Counted from the stretch's first letter, positions 1 through 19,289 are shown. The stretch is DNA of 64,000 nucleotides from Crossaster papposus (GCA_037893245.1 JBAIAA010000238.1:1488001-1552000); one strand, 5' to 3'. Made by a program: numbers and translations. Notes: generated by a model from the letters alone, not told the origin.

Positions 1-202
1 AACCTTCTCATTTTCATCTTTATTGATCGTTTTTACATACAAGACACTAATGACAATAATCAGTGATAACTACACTTCCTAAAAATACAATGTTCAGAAA
101 ATCGACTTGGTCACAATTTTCACCCAAGCGTTCACAAACGGCCGATTGCGTAAAACAGCCTCAGCGACTTATTCCTGATTACGATGGAGCGGGTCACATA
201 TG
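1..202. mobile_element. Truncated copy of a TGTGACC-ended MITE
   Basis: Bases 1-202 match 13810-13993 over most of their length (CATCTTTATT..ATCGTTTTTACATACAAGACA and GATGGAGCGGGTCACATAT), allowing for small differences. The 3' terminal repeat GGTCACATAT is present; the left end is cut by the window edge. Confidence 0.7.
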
Positions 203-224
203 TACGGCCGAGCCTGCAACATTT

Positions 225-300
225 TGTTTTTTTCCATCCTTCGTTTTGAATTCCGGGAAAATTGTGCGTGTATACACGCCTTCCGACAGAAACTGGTTAA
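225..300. repeat. Remnant of the TTAA-type CCAGTTCGCGCC MITE
   Basis: The order catcc-ttcgttttgaatt, gggaaaa, tgcgtgtatacacg and ttccgacagaaactggttaa follows the right end of the MITE family seen complete at 2999-3226 and 9357-9589. Only the right third remains. Its terminal aactggttaa runs straight into the 21-bp minisatellite. Confidence 0.55.
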
Positions 301-715
301 GCCTACATGAACACTGGTTAAGCCTACATGAACACTGGTTAAGCCTACATGAACACTGGTTAAACCTACATGAACACTGGTTAAACCTACATGAACACTG
401 GTTAAACCTACATGAACACTGGTTAAACCTACATGAACACTGGTTAAACCTACATGAACACTGGTTAAACCTACATGAACACTGGTTAAACCTACATGAA
501 CACTGGTTAAACCTACATGAACACTGGTTAAACCTACATGAACACTGGTTAAACCTACATGAACACTGGTTAAACCTACATGAACACTGGTTAAACCTAC
601 ATGAACACTGGTTAAACCTACATGAACACTGGTTAAACCTACATGAACACTGGTTAAACCTACATGAACACTGGTTAAACCTACATGAACACTGGTTAAA
701 CCTACATGAACACTG
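291..715. repeat. 21-bp minisatellite, about 20 copies
   Basis: Unit AACACTGGTTAAACCTACATG repeated head to tail with almost no variation; the first three units read TTAAGCC instead of TTAAACC. As the unit is a multiple of three, all frames stay open and give artificial repetitive ORFs on both strands. It sits just downstream of ALYREF exon 5. Confidence 0.97.
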
Positions 716-730
716 CAGAAACCCACTTAC

Positions 731-3700
731 CTGAGCATTGTATGCATCCAACTGCGCATCTAACTCCTCTGCAGTTGGGGTCGGTCCCTTACTGCCACCG
801 CGGCCACGCCCTCTGCCACCACGCCCCCTGGAGCTACCACGCGCCTGATTACGCCCACCTCGTGCGTTATACGGAGTGCGCCTGTATTGGGAAAAATGAC
901 AAAAACTTGATCACTCATCACCTCCAAGTCCAACGAGCCGGTAATCGTAATAAGAAAACACAACATATTCGACTCTCAATTAGTACAAACAAAATGCGCG
1001 GGACTTCATATGTGACCTGTTCCAACGAAACCCGGACAAAGTCGCACAATGTGTTTTGTCACAATGTACTCCTGAAGGCATTTTTGGATGGATTTTACCA
1101 TTTTGAGGTTTTAGGTTTTCCTAAGTCACTCACTATTAATCTACAATCTCCTTAAATTTGAACAAAATCCGTCTACCAGAAGTGTGTTTTTTTTGTCAAT
1201 TTTGTGAAACATTTGTGTATAGAAATAATACGCTTTTCTGAACTTCAAAGCTGTTTATCTCATAATTAGGTTGTCGGGGTTTTATCACTAAATCCAGACC
1301 CCAGGGAAGATAGGGTGGGGGTACATATGTAAATGATACATCATTTTAAAGCTGAGAACCTAGAGAATTTGAAAAAAGCTAAATCTGAAAAACTAAAAAG
1401 TTGACTTTGTCCGGGTTTCGTTGGAACAGGTCACATATTATCCGTTTGCAATGGTTTCCAACAGACCTATTGTTCACTTTATAGGCCTAGACCCCTTTGT
1501 AAACGCTTATCCAGGAGAACATTTACGATGTTGAAATATGTGACCTGGCACCACGAAATGAGTGGAAAGTCGCAAAATAACAAAATTGACACTATTACAT
1601 TTCCAGAAAGAAGAAGTCTTAAGCTTTCAAATGAAATGAAATCTACAAGAAATAAGCTTTAAAATGATATACTACAAGACATAGTTGGTATTTATCGTTA
1701 GCTACCAAAAGTAACACTGAATATGAAAATTCTTATTTTTGTTTTGTTTTTCACATATTTTAATGGTCCTTTTCTTAAAATAAGCTCTGGCGACTTTACA
1801 GCCCTTTTGTCGTGGATGGTCACATATGCACAAGGCTTGCCAGTAAAGTAATGGTGTTTTTGTTTCATGGCCACATGTTCAACTCACCCTCCAAGTCTTC
1901 CACCACGCTGTATCCTTCCCTGGGTCCCTGTCCTCTGGGTTACTGGTTTCATCTGTTGTTCGTACTCCAGTGGAGAGGTAACCAACTCAATGTTCATGGG
2001 GCTACCTGCAAACATGGCAACAACAAAAATAAAAATAAATTAGATCCTACATTCTTATACACTTTTTAAATTGTTGATGGTTTTTTATTGGCATTGTAGT
2101 TTAAGTTCATTGCAACTACACGTTGATTACAAAAATTATGTATGTACGTACACATATACATACATGTACATACATAGGGGACTTATATAGCGCCGGTATC
2201 CGCCGTAAACGGCGCTCGTGCCGCTTCTGCAACACACTTTGCAGCCACTGCCAGGAACACCGGGGCAAACCCCTCCTCTTTGCGATGAGTGTTACTGGGT
2301 TCTTTTACGTGCATTACACAACACACGGGACCTACAGCTTTACGTCCCATCCGAAGGACGAAGAAATAGTGGTTAGGTGCCTTGCTTAAGGACACACGTG
2401 TCACGACCGGGACTCGAACCCACACTCTGCTGATCAGAACCACAAGAGCTTGAGTCCGCGTGCTTTTAACCACTCAGCCATAACACGTATCTACATGTAC
2501 AGTATGTGGATGCGATTTTGGATCTAAACAATATAACCAAGGATGTGAATTGGGTTATGGTTTTCCCAAAAGGTTTCAACAGGGTAATTGTGCCAGTAAG
2601 CAACTTGGTGACAACTTGATGATAAAGGTAAATGCGCACAAATTATAGGGTATAATTGTAGTCACTTCGAATCATTACTACGTTTTTATAACATTTTTAT
2701 AAAAATATTAAAAAAATATTTAATGGCAGATATTCAATGTATGCAAATTAGTCACCCTTCCCAAAAGAATTTCTGGTGTCACCTCTCTAAATATCTTCTT
2801 TACAGCTAAAAGAATCTATATGCCAGGTTTAGTGCTTGGGACGAGTCAGTCACGATTCCGACCATATGCCAACTGATCAGAAGAGGACGCGAGTGTGTAG
2901 CATTTGGAACCGATTTTGGAAATGTTTGGTTGAAATTAACTTTCTGCAAAATGACAGTGTCCATTTTGAATGCAAAATGACATCGTGCCCTTTCTTAACC
3001 AGTTCGCGCCGGATGACTTATATAAACGCAAAGTTTTCCCCAAATTCAAAACGGATGACGCATAAACACGACAAGTTCAAAAATGTTCGTCAGCAGGGAG
3101 CGAGGCCGTTAATGCGTGGGTGTGCTTCCCGGCACTATCGGCCTGAACCCGCTTTGGATCAAGTTTCGTTAAAAATAATCCTGCCCCTCGGCTCGGCGAT
3201 GTTAAAATAATCCCGGCGCGAACTGGTTAATGCAACAATATTTACATTTGTTTACCCACTATCAGTGTTCATTTTGACTAGACATACTCTTTTACATGTA
3301 CATGTGATAAAAAACAAATTTGATGACGTCTCCATGTCCAACAAACATGTCCAAACCAGTCTCTATCCTTACCATCCAAGGGTACATTGTTGTACTGCTT
3401 CATGGCTTTGACAGCATCAGCTTTCCTCTGGAAGACCACATCCGCCGTTCCTTGACTTCTGCCCGATTGGTCATAGTGGACGGCCCCATGGAGTAGAACC
3501 CCAAAATCTCCAAACAATTCCTGCATCAAAAAACAAAAAAATGAAGCGGGGAATAATATTTACTGTAAATTTGACTTGTTTTGGTTTAAAGGGATCGTAT
3601 ACGTTTGGTAATTACTCCAAAAATTAATGGCAATAAAAACTTACTTGGTAAGAAGTACAGCCTTTATATCCCCCAAAATTGTAATCTGAGAAGCGTTACT

Positions 3701-6437
3701 GCAGTGCGTTTCCTCAGATTGTGTATTCTAATGCAGATTATTCTTCCTGCGTGGAATAACCACTACAGTTTTTGGCAATATCTCAAAATCGCTTTACCAC
3801 CTTTTGAAATGACATTTTACCAGGATAGTTTTTACATCTATTAGGTATATATCTATAACTATATAGGATTGAAATAAACGGCGGGTTCCAATACCAAACG
3901 TATACGATCCCTTTAAAATGAGGAGTTGAATTTTATTGCCCTTTGCTGAACTTGAAATCATGAATGGCCTGCATGTAAAAAAACATCAGTTGAGTGTGAC
4001 CCGGCTCTGCAAAAATGAGTCCGAATGTCCAAAATACATTTTTACGTAATAGGCGTTATTGTCTCGGAGTGATTTTTCTTTCAACAAATAATATTTTTGT
4101 TTTAGGCATTTTGGTATTCTCCGACACTATATTTTCAGATTTGATCAATTGAAAACAATTGTTTGATCCTAAATTAAATTTAATGCAGGTTTTGTAATTC
4201 CTCTTACCATAGCATCTGATGAAGCACTATAATTGTGAATCTTTATTTCTTTTAAATGACATTTTGAATATACTAAGAAAAAACAAATTTCCTAAAATTG
4301 TATAAAAGACCAATGCATTACACTACAGAGTTGTGCCATATATCAAATGAAAGCCTATGCCCCTGCTTTTTTCTGACCAATTGTAAAACTGGAAAAACAA
4401 AAAACATTTTAACACTCATTTTTGCAGGAGTGGTACACGATTGATGTCACTCAGATTTTCTCTTGACCGGGATTTTTTTCCAACTTGGAAATCGGTGGAC
4501 CCAAGGCAAAAGCCCTGTACTCGCACTGGGCTTTTTTTTTGTTAAAGACTTACTCGAGACGATGGGTACTTTTTCCCATTTTAAGTCCAGTGCGGACAGC
4601 CTAGGACGTTTTCCTCTCGGTAACTTGTCCCCCGAGTACAGTGGTTACTTTTTCCGGCCAACTGCTGTCTCAGGAAACGTCCATGTACTTTTCCCTAGAC
4701 GATAAGTCCAGTGCGACAGCGCGGAGTTGGTAAAAGGGCTGCGGGGCGTAGGAAAACGTACACTCCGGCCCCCTACTGCGATTTCATGCTACACAAGACA
4801 ACCGCGGCATGCCACTCTTAGCATTGTTACTGGCGCGCGCTGAGCATGCACATTGCATTGTGATTACATTCGCCTTCATGAGTCCATTATAATGAAAGCT
4901 CGGCTATTTCTCCCCGCTGGTCTCGGTAAAATGTTCCCGTGTCGAAAATCCAAGTGCGAACAGTGGTAACATTTGACCATTTTTCTTTTTACCATCGTCT
5001 CAGTAAAACCTTCCCCCCAAAAAAAGTCCAGTGCGAACACGGCTAAAGATGCATTGCCTCGGGCCCAACTGGTAACTATTTCAATTGATAACAGGTGGCC
5101 CTCTTTACATTACTGTTACCTTTGATGTCAATCCATTCGGAGACTCCATAATCCTAGATTTGTGAGACCACGAGGTCGTCATTGCTGGTTTGGGCTGGTG
5201 TTGGTGCCACTGGTCCTGTACCTGCAGGAGCCAGCCCCTGGCCCCAGCCCCTCGTACATTCATGCTTGCCACTGGTCTGGTACTTGCTTTGGTGATGAGA
5301 TGGAAAAACAAATTATAACAAAACGTTATTAAAAAAAACGGTTACATGTACAAATGTAGGTACATTATGTATGATCACGTTTACTGCCAGATAGATTTGG
5401 GCAAATTGTTATGAGCCAGTTAGTAATATTTTTTATGGAGTTGCTAAGCACCAACAAAAAAATGCTTAGCACAAAAGTCTTGCTCAGCAAAAACACACCA
5501 GTCAAAATTTCATGTGCTTTACATGCTAATCAAATGGGACCGTAATGATAGAAACGGAAAATTTGCGTACCAACTTGAAAACGATAGAACTTGAAAACGA
5601 TAGAACTTGAAAACGATAGAACTTGAAAACGATAGAACTTGAAAACGATAGAACTTGAAAACGATAGAACTTGAAAACGATAGAACTTGAAAACGATAGA
5701 ACTTGAAAACGATAGAACTTGAAAACGATAGAACTTGAAAACGATAGAACTTGAAAACGATAGAACTTGAAAACGATAAAACGATAGAACTTGAAAACGA
5801 TAGAACCTGAAAACGATAAAACGATAAAACCTGAAAACGATAAAACCTGAAAACGATAAAACCTGAAAACGATAAAACCTGAAAACGATAAAACCTGAAA
5901 ATGATAAAACCTGAAAAACACATTAAATTAAGGCATGGAATGTTCATCAAGTAAAAACAAAAAGCCTAAATCATCTTTATACTCTTTCTTCATATCTTTA
6001 TTTCTCAAGTCTATAGCAACATAATGTTTTTGTATGTGTCATTGTGTGTGGCTCACAATACGGAAAGTCTACAATACAGATAACTTGTCTTAAAAAGTCC
6101 AGTATTTTAAGCCACATGCTATCCCTCATTATAAAACTACACAATCGCCCAAAACTTGCACATTTATATTTCCTACCCGTGAGTATGGAGTAGGGCGGGA
6201 ACCGGCACCACCTCTGTTCTGTCGTCGGATTGCTCCGAGTCCAAGTCCAGCCCCACCGCTGCTTCTGGTGGTAATCCGTCCACCACCGCGTCCACCACCA
6301 CCGCCGCCGCCACCGCCACGCGTTTGTACGCTGCCGCGTCCACGTCCGCCACGTCCTCGTCCTCGTCCTCCTCCTCTTTTGCTCGTCTTGTTCAACTTTA
6401 TGATGTCCTCCAGGCTCATGTCGATTTTCTCCGTCAT
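731..6437 (-). CDS. ALYREF: ALYREF / THO complex subunit 4, RNA export adaptor (five exons seen, last exon missing)
   Basis: Nuclear RNA-binding adaptor that couples splicing and the TREX complex to NXF1-mediated mRNA export. Exons on the minus strand: 6177-6437 (start codon at 6437), about 5118-5299, 3373-3520, 1888-2005, 731-881. Exon 1 carries the N-terminal UAP56-binding-like motif ([12 protein letters not shown]) followed by RGG/glycine-rich sequence. Exons 2-4 hold the RRM: exon 3 reads ELFGDFGVL and then a stretch with [12 protein letters not shown], and exon 4 begins inside [14 protein letters not shown]. Exon 5 is arginine/glycine-rich and ends in the conserved C-terminal motif [13 protein letters not shown] before a GTAAGT donor. 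Phases agree across exons 3-4-5. The short final exon was not found in 1-730 and probably lies left of the window. Exon 2 is damaged (see its own entry), so either the assembly has errors here or the copy is decaying. Family identity is clear from the RRM and both terminal motifs. Confidence 0.88.
1008..1438. mobile_element. MITE with ATATGTGACC terminal inverted repeats (431 bp)
   Basis: Left end ATATGTGACCTGTTCCAACG and right end ending CGTTGGAACAGGTCACATAT are perfect inverted copies; the repeat continues inward through the CCCGGACAAAGTC block, giving about 36 bp. No coding capacity. It lies in ALYREF intron 4. Confidence 0.85.
1536..1828. mobile_element. Second MITE of the ATATGTGACC family (293 bp)
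   Basis: The ends ATATGTGACCTGGCACCACG and TCGTGGATGGTCACATAT are inverted and share the terminal ten bases with the 1008-1438 element, but the interior differs. It lies in the same ALYREF intron 4. Confidence 0.75.
2177..2490 (-). mobile_element. tRNA-derived SINE
   Basis: On the minus strand a tRNA-like head (TGGCTGAGTGGTTAAAAGC, then GGGTTCGAGTCCCGG as box B) is followed by the tRNA-unrelated body with CGTAAAAGAACCCAGTAACA and a GGCGCTATATAAGT tail. It lies in ALYREF intron 3. The same body occurs at 19099, 24819, 31125 and 55652. Confidence 0.85.
2999..3226. mobile_element. MITE, TTAA target duplication, CCAGTTCGCGCCGG ends
   Basis: TTAA at 2995-2998 and 3227-3230 flanks ends CCAGTTCGCGCCGG and CCGGCGCGAACTGG. 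The 228-bp interior is non-coding. Complete or nearly complete relatives lie at 9357-9589 and 20562-20795. TTAA targets are used by the piggyBac and Kolobok superfamilies; which of them applies cannot be told from the ends alone. Confidence 0.85.
3590..3912. mobile_element. Kolobok-like MITE, AGGGATCGTATACG ends, TTAA target
   Basis: TTAA at 3586-3589 and 3913-3916 flanks perfect inverted ends AGGGATCGTATACGTTTGG and its complement. AGGG ends with TTAA duplication are typical of Kolobok elements. It lies in ALYREF intron 2. Confidence 0.75.
4511..5044. mobile_element. Harbinger-like MITE (AGCC..TCGCACTGG family), copy 1
   Basis: Ends AGCCCTG...TCGCACTGG and AGTCCAGTGCGAACACGGCT, flanked by AAA on both sides (4508-4510 and 5045-5047), a 3-bp target duplication. 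Subterminal blocks repeat AAGTCCAGTGCG in both orientations. Relatives lie at 44151-44654 and 61458-62245. Confidence 0.72.
5118..5299 (-). pseudogene. ALYREF: ALYREF exon 2, damaged by several small indels
   Basis: The acceptor follows a CACCAAAG context and the exon opens in phase with exon 1 as QVPDQWQ, as expected just before the RRM. It then breaks: a TGA follows within two codons, the alanine/proline linker [14 protein letters not shown] is in another frame, and the RRM beta-1 strand (DDLVVS...) runs into a TAG before DYGVSE resumes. At least four single- or double-base indels, some in G or A runs, are needed to explain this, and the exon end is also one base out of phase with exon 3. 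The GTAACA donor is present. The neighbouring exons are clean, so sequencing or consensus error in one patch is at least as likely as true gene decay. Confidence 0.7.
5572..5917. repeat. 16-bp minisatellite GATAGAACTTGAAAAC
   Basis: About 20 units. The left units read GATAGAACTTGAAAAC and the right ones GATAAAACCTGAAAAC, with two shortened units near 5780 and 5820, so the array has two sequence variants grown side by side. It lies in ALYREF intron 1. Confidence 0.95.
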
Positions 6438-6980
6438 GTCGACTTTGTAGTTGTACGGACTGGGTTTGGAACGGGAAAAGGAAATAACCTTTTGGCGACG
6501 AAACGCTGTTGTTCTAACTATTTTCTAACGAAGTCCCCTTCCAAAGAAAGCAAGACAAGTAATGTGCATGCAACGCGCTTCGTCGACGTACGTATATACC
6601 ACGCGATTAAAGAAAGGAACGGTGCCTTGTCGCCGATTAGGGAATTGCGTGTATCACTGTAGGTGTTTTCAATCCAATGAAAAAGGGTACCATACTGGTA
6701 AATGCTCAAGCCCGCCCTCTGTTGACCAGCATGAACCTAGGATATGATGCGTTTTGGCGGTTAAATTATAACAAAAAACTTCTGTTATTTCTGTCATGTC
6801 TGGAATGTCTGTTATACTTATAGGGAGAATAACAATGGATTTTATACCAAGTAAAGAAGAATTTTCATTGTTAGTGCACAGTGTTCTTTAGTTAGATGTT
6901 CATGTGAATTCGTAAGAATTCACGAGCGCGAGGTGTGGTGTGAATCCGAAATAGCGAATTAGCTCTTGCCAGAGTTTACA

Positions 6981-7027
6981 TATGAAGCACGATATGTGGC
7001 AGAGAAACCCCCCCCCCCCCCCCCCCC

Positions 7028-7061
<34 letters not shown>

Positions 7062-7222
7062 ACCCCCCCACCTCCCCCTCTCTTTTGTGTTGACCAATTG
7101 TGTTCCGGAATCTCAGGATTTCTTTTAGGTTTCAAGGGGGGATGGGTTAGGTTACAATAGTGTTGAGTGCGTAAAAAGTATAGGGAAGAGGGGGGTACCC
7201 CTCTGCCACATATCGTGCTGGG
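6981..7222. mobile_element. Small inverted-repeat element around a long poly-C tract
   Basis: Ends AGCACGATATGTGGCAGAG and CTCTGCCACATATCGTGCT are exact inverted copies. The interior has a tract of about 65 C residues (7010-7075, a few A interruptions). A second copy at 7433-7582 has only six C at that place, so the tract expanded inside this copy. Confidence 0.8.
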
Positions 7223-7432
7223 TATAAGAGTTTAATATGCAGTTGAGTGAAGATGAAAGGGCATACTCATCTGGACCCAATTTTATAAAACATGTAAGCA
7301 CACAAATTTGCTTAGCATGAACATTCTTTCTTGGTAAAAACAGGGTTACAACACTAAATTTTCAGGTGATGTTTATTGTTTGCGACTGGTATTCAGCTGG
7401 TTTTTCCTTAGCAAGAAAAGTATAGTTTTCAT

Positions 7433-7582
7433 TATGAAGCGCGAATGTGGCAGAGAAAACCCCCCTCTTTTGTGTTGACCATTGTGTTCCCGTAATCTCA
7501 GGAATTCTTTTTAGTTTTCAAGGGGGGTGTGTGTTAGGTAACAATAGTGTTGAGTGTGTACTCTGCCACATATCGTGCTGGA
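7433..7582. mobile_element. Second copy of the AGCACGATATGTGGCAGAG element
   Basis: Left end GAAGCGCGAATGTGGCAGAG and right end CTCTGCCACATATCGTGCT; the interior matches 7070-7200 (CTCTTTTGTGTTGACCA...). About 150 bp, non-coding. Confidence 0.75.
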
Positions 7583-9352
7583 TATAGGAGTTTTGGATGG
7601 TAACCTATACTTAATAATACTTTTTGTGCTAAGCAAATCTGTGTGCTTAGGGCCTACATGTTTTCTGAAATTGGTTCCTGGTATCGTGGGTATTGGACGT
7701 AATTACATATATGCCTCAGGAGAGTTCAGACGACGATTTGTTTTTGACCCAAACTAGTTTTCGCAGTGACTTTTTTACTGAAATAGACTACTCGATCTTA
7801 TGCGGATAATCTGTGACACGGTGAAGACGCATTTAATAATTTTCTGAAGGAATGTTTTTATGTCTGCCGTAAACTACTATTTAGTTATAGGGTACAATTC
7901 TCCTAAATTTCGGATGCAGAGGAAATATAATAACATCGTCCTATCAGGTAGCTAAAAATCAAAACTCAAAAGAGCGATATGAAATACCATTACGTCTGCT
8001 GCATGTGACATCAAAATCACGGGAAAGGTATCATTCTTAAAGGTTATATTAACGCTAGTCCGATCATTTAAAACAAATATTTACAGCTGTAGTGCTATTG
8101 CTCATTACGCAAAACAATCTGTGAGATTCGGTCGTCTCTGGTTTTTTCCTTATTAAGAACCCCCTTTCCTCTCATTAAAGTTGGTGTGTTCGTGCTTTTA
8201 GTATGGGATTGCACATACTAAAATGTAATTGGTAATTTGCTAGCATTGTATTTGTTATGAGCTCAAATGAGACATCGCACGAACAAAATCGGCCCACGAT
8301 TATTAATGAATTAATTAATTTCAACTTTTGAATTAGGAGCGTCCCCAATTCGTGAGGGCTAGTACTAGTACAGTAAGCGCATGCGATTGCTCAAGATGTA
8401 CCGTACATGTACATTATTTTACGTATTCAAATACATGTAGTGGACTTTGGACAACCGATGACAATTGTCCACTATTGACAAACTTTAAAGTGTCCAGATT
8501 CATGTATAAAAACTTATAAAAGGGTCTTCTTAAAAGTTAAAATACAAACAAAAGAGGACAATAGGGGGTTGGAGGTATTTACAACGCTGTGACGTAATGT
8601 AAATGAAAAGATGTGTGTGCAGATAGTACGGTACCGCTAAACCAACAATGTAGGCCTACATGTACGTGTCGTGACATGTTCGTGGCTGCACGAGGCAAGA
8701 ATAAGACGGAACCCCCCCCCCCCCCCTCCAAGCTTCAAAAACGATAAGTGAGGCGAGATTACTGGTGACTCTCTTTTCTCCTATCTGATGATTACCACAA
8801 CAAACGTACGTACGTAATGCGCCTTGAAATTCATGTTTACTGCAATCACGGTTGGTACATAAGAAAATGCCTGACGTTTGTTGTTGTTGTTGGCGTTTTT
8901 TTCTTTTTTGCAAATCTTATCTGTGTAACTACTAGTGGCTTGAAATAAAGTGTAGGCCTAGTAATAGTTGAGTACAGCATATCCACATGACGCTTGCGAT
9001 CACTTTATTGGAAACAAAAGCCCCAGAATTGTTATAATCAATTGATGAGTACATCAGACGTAAACCTTAATATAGCCTCCTGACACTTGCGAGCGCTATA
9101 TTGGGAACTAAGTTCAATACGTGGCGGAGATATTTAGGGTGGTGGTGGGTGAAAAATTGCCAAGTAGAAATTTGACCTGTTCACTATTAAATAAGCTGTG
9201 ACAGAGTGGCTAATATAATTCCAACCCACCCAAAGCCCAGCGTTCCAACGCGCAGCCCACACATTTCATTGGCTAAAAGTTAACTGTATACAATTTGCAT
9301 ATATGTGACTGGAACCCTTCGGGGCAAAAGTTTGTTGACCTTGTACTTGGTG
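7583..9352. other. Intergenic stretch, no gene recognised
   Basis: AT-rich DNA between ALYREF and RPL3 without a convincing ORF or splice-site chain. It holds an 18-base C run near 8711 and a few ACATGTAC-type short palindromes. Confidence 0.5.
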
Positions 9353-9356
9353 TTAA

Positions 9357-9589
9357 CCAGTTCGCGCCGGGATTATTTTAACATCGCCGAGCCGAGGGGC
9401 GGGGTTATTTAAAACGAAACTCGATCCGAAGCGGGTTCAGGCTGATAGTCCCGGAAGCACACCCACGCATTTCCGGCTTTGCGCGCTGCTGACATACATT
9501 TCCGAACTTGAACTTGGCGTGTTTATGCGTCATCCGTTTTGAATTTAGGGAAATGTTTGCGTTTATATACGTCATCCGGCACGAACTGG
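9357..9589. mobile_element. MITE of the TTAA / CCAGTTCGCGCCGG family
   Basis: TTAA at 9353-9356 and 9590-9593; ends CCAGTTCGCGCCGG and CCGGCACGAACTGG. It is in the opposite orientation to the copy at 2999. Confidence 0.85.
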
Positions 9590-9741
9590 TTAATATATAC
9601 CGCGTGAGGGCTAGCAGATGCGCGTAGCTAGCTAGGTAGGCCACTTTAGTCTGCCTGCTTCGCTAACGAAGCTGGGGTTTGGAAAACGTTTAAGGGCGTA
9701 TTGGTGCCACCCGACGTCGAGACGTACACACAAAAAAAACG

Positions 9742-9895
9742 ATTGATGTGTTGAATCCAACACTTAGTTTGGTGACTGACCACAAGTGTTCAATCCATCA
9801 TTTTAAATGTTAAATCCTGCATTTATATGTTGATTTAACACTTAGACAAATGTTGAATTAACACTTAAATTGGATTTAACATTTTAAATGCAAAG
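9742..9895. repeat. Degenerate repeats of GTTGAATTAACACTT type
   Basis: Several imperfect copies of TGTTGAATyyAACACTT and AAATGTTAAATCC alternate in both orientations. No coding potential. Confidence 0.55.
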
Positions 9896-11553
9896 GATCT
9901 TTATGCAACATGTAATTTTCATTGTTGACTATAATACATGTACATGTAGTTCGTAACAAGTGTCTGAATAAAAGTTAGGAATTGTGCTAAACCGTCTAAA
10001 AAACCTTGACATGCACAAATGTACTTGAATTGTGCATCGTCTTTCTGTTGGCCAAATATTGCATGCACCTGAAAAGTTGTTGGCAAGTAAATTGTAAATT
10101 ACTTCTGTAACAAACTGAGGGGGAACTATTATTATATGTCCTGGAATCGCCCAACTGGGCTACGAAAACGCATTTTGAACTAAATGATGTTTATTGCAAA
10201 GATAAACATTCACACAACCATCTTTTAAAAACGGCATTTTTGGGTTATTCTTGTGTAGAACTAGTTTCTGGGGTCACGGAAGTGACCCTCCGAAACTCTA
10301 GCTGTTTAGGTGTAGTCTGATTTCATCCGGAAAGTGTTCGCCTTTGCAGACGTGTAAGAAACAACATTTGTGACCTGCTCCCACAAAACCAGCGAAAGTG
10401 TTTATTTTTAAATGCGAGATATTGTTTTTTCCATTTAGTACACATCTTCAGCGCTCATTTCATTTATATAGGTAGGTTAGTGCGTATAGTGTCAAAGAAA
10501 GTAGCGATAATCTATGGAAAATTTGATGTATTTGGGAGATAAATTTCCACTTTTCGGACACAGTTTGCCTCAATAAATGCATATTTGTTGTACTTTCTCA
10601 TCAATAAAGTTGATTTTGTTTAACTCAGGGTTAAAGTGTACATATTAAAGAATACAAAAATAACGAAAAACTAAAATCGATGTCCGCCAGATTTTTCACC
10701 CCATTTCAACTTTGACGAGCTGTATCACGAAATAGCCTGTGCGACTTATGTCGCATTTCTGCATTGGTGCCATGTGCAATTTATGGTCCACACGAAACGT
10801 GCATCGTACATTGAATGAAAACGACAGTAAACGCACATGAGTACACGCTGTTCCCATGGAAACAACTCGGGTCTTTTCTCGGGAATGGTAAGACAATAGG
10901 TTTACATAAACAATCCAAAACAAATTTTGGGGGAATTTCTAGACATAATTCTCCTTTAAACAGATAGAATGGACAAAATAAACAACTGAAACCAATTATT
11001 TGTTCTTGTTATTTTGTATTTATTTGACTTTCATCAATGCAACACTTTATTGATATACCTAACAGAAAAACGTGAACATTATTGTGCAATAAACAGTTAG
11101 ATTCATATGACAATACAATCAATGTGGATAGTTCTGGTGATTAAATATTTGGAAGCGAGTACCGAAGTAAATACGTCGTCTTTTATATGTTTCTAAGGCA
11201 ATTGGCTCCACACAAACTTTACTCAATCATTTCCAAGTGCTCGTGCAATGAATGTTTCAGTAGACTAGTCAATGTGTGTAGACATTACAATGACAAATGA
11301 CTTTTGGTACATGTATAGCTATGTATCTGTGCGACCTGCGTCAAAATGGTCGAAACCTGTATTTTATGGGGAAATAACGTACATTCGTTTTGTGTAACAA
11401 ATTTTCGTATGAAATACAGCAAAATCGTACTAGTTGACGGGTCTGCATAATGCTTTGAAATTATCGCAAGGAAAGAATTAAGGGGTTATGGCATATGGTT
11501 GATCTGAGAGTACAGCCAGTGTTGCTTGTAGGGTGTGTAGTACGACGGTGTCT
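9896..11553. other. Intergenic stretch downstream of RPL3
   Basis: No gene seen. A TGTGACCTGCTCC sequence at 10370 resembles one end of the ATATGTGACC MITEs but has no clear partner. AATAAA-type signals on the minus strand occur near 11018 and 11046, distant for an RPL3 3'UTR. Confidence 0.45.
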
Positions 11554-18949
<7,396 letters not shown>

Positions 18950-19098
18950 ACTACGACCTCGACTCGACTGTATACGTACACTCGTGCGATATGCATACGT
19001 CACATATCATGCCTACGAGCCGGGGAAGGGCGCCACCAATGTTCAGGGCGTAAATGGGCCGCGTTTTGGTACGCGTGTCAATTTTCAAGAGGGCGCAC

Positions 19099-19289
19099 AA
19101 TTATTATTATTATTATTATTATTATTTCTTTTCGGCAATGAAACCGAGGATTCCTCAAAAGCGCCCAAGGCACTGTAGCTCGTAAGCCGCTGAAGAAACC
19201 AGTAGGAGGATGAACGAAATGCCAGAAACACCGGGGCGAACCTCTTCTCTTAGCGATAAGCGTAACTGGGTTCTTTTACGTGCGTGTCC
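19099..19289 (-). mobile_element. SINE fragment cut by the next element
   Basis: The minus strand carries the SINE body (CGTAAAAGAACCCAGTTACG, CGCCCCGGTGTTTCTGGCA) and a (AAT)n tail at 19099. The tRNA head is missing; the sequence stops where the inverted-repeat element at 19290 begins. Confidence 0.75.

Noticed and set aside
291..715. CRISPR-like regular repeat
   Set aside because: Units are contiguous without spacers; the same holds for the arrays at 5572, 22531, 22691 and 27090. The genome is eukaryotic.
63..751. Long repetitive open frames on both strands over the 21-bp array
   Set aside because: The unit is a multiple of three, so open frames arise automatically; no family resemblance.
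5519..5950. Repetitive [15 protein letters not shown] frames on the minus strand
   Set aside because: They are translations of the 16-bp minisatellite.
6268..6450. Proline-rich plus-strand frame
   Set aside because: It is the antisense of the glycine/arginine-rich ALYREF exon 1.
11330..11420. Sequence like a TGTGACCTGC MITE end
   Set aside because: No matching inverted partner was found nearby.
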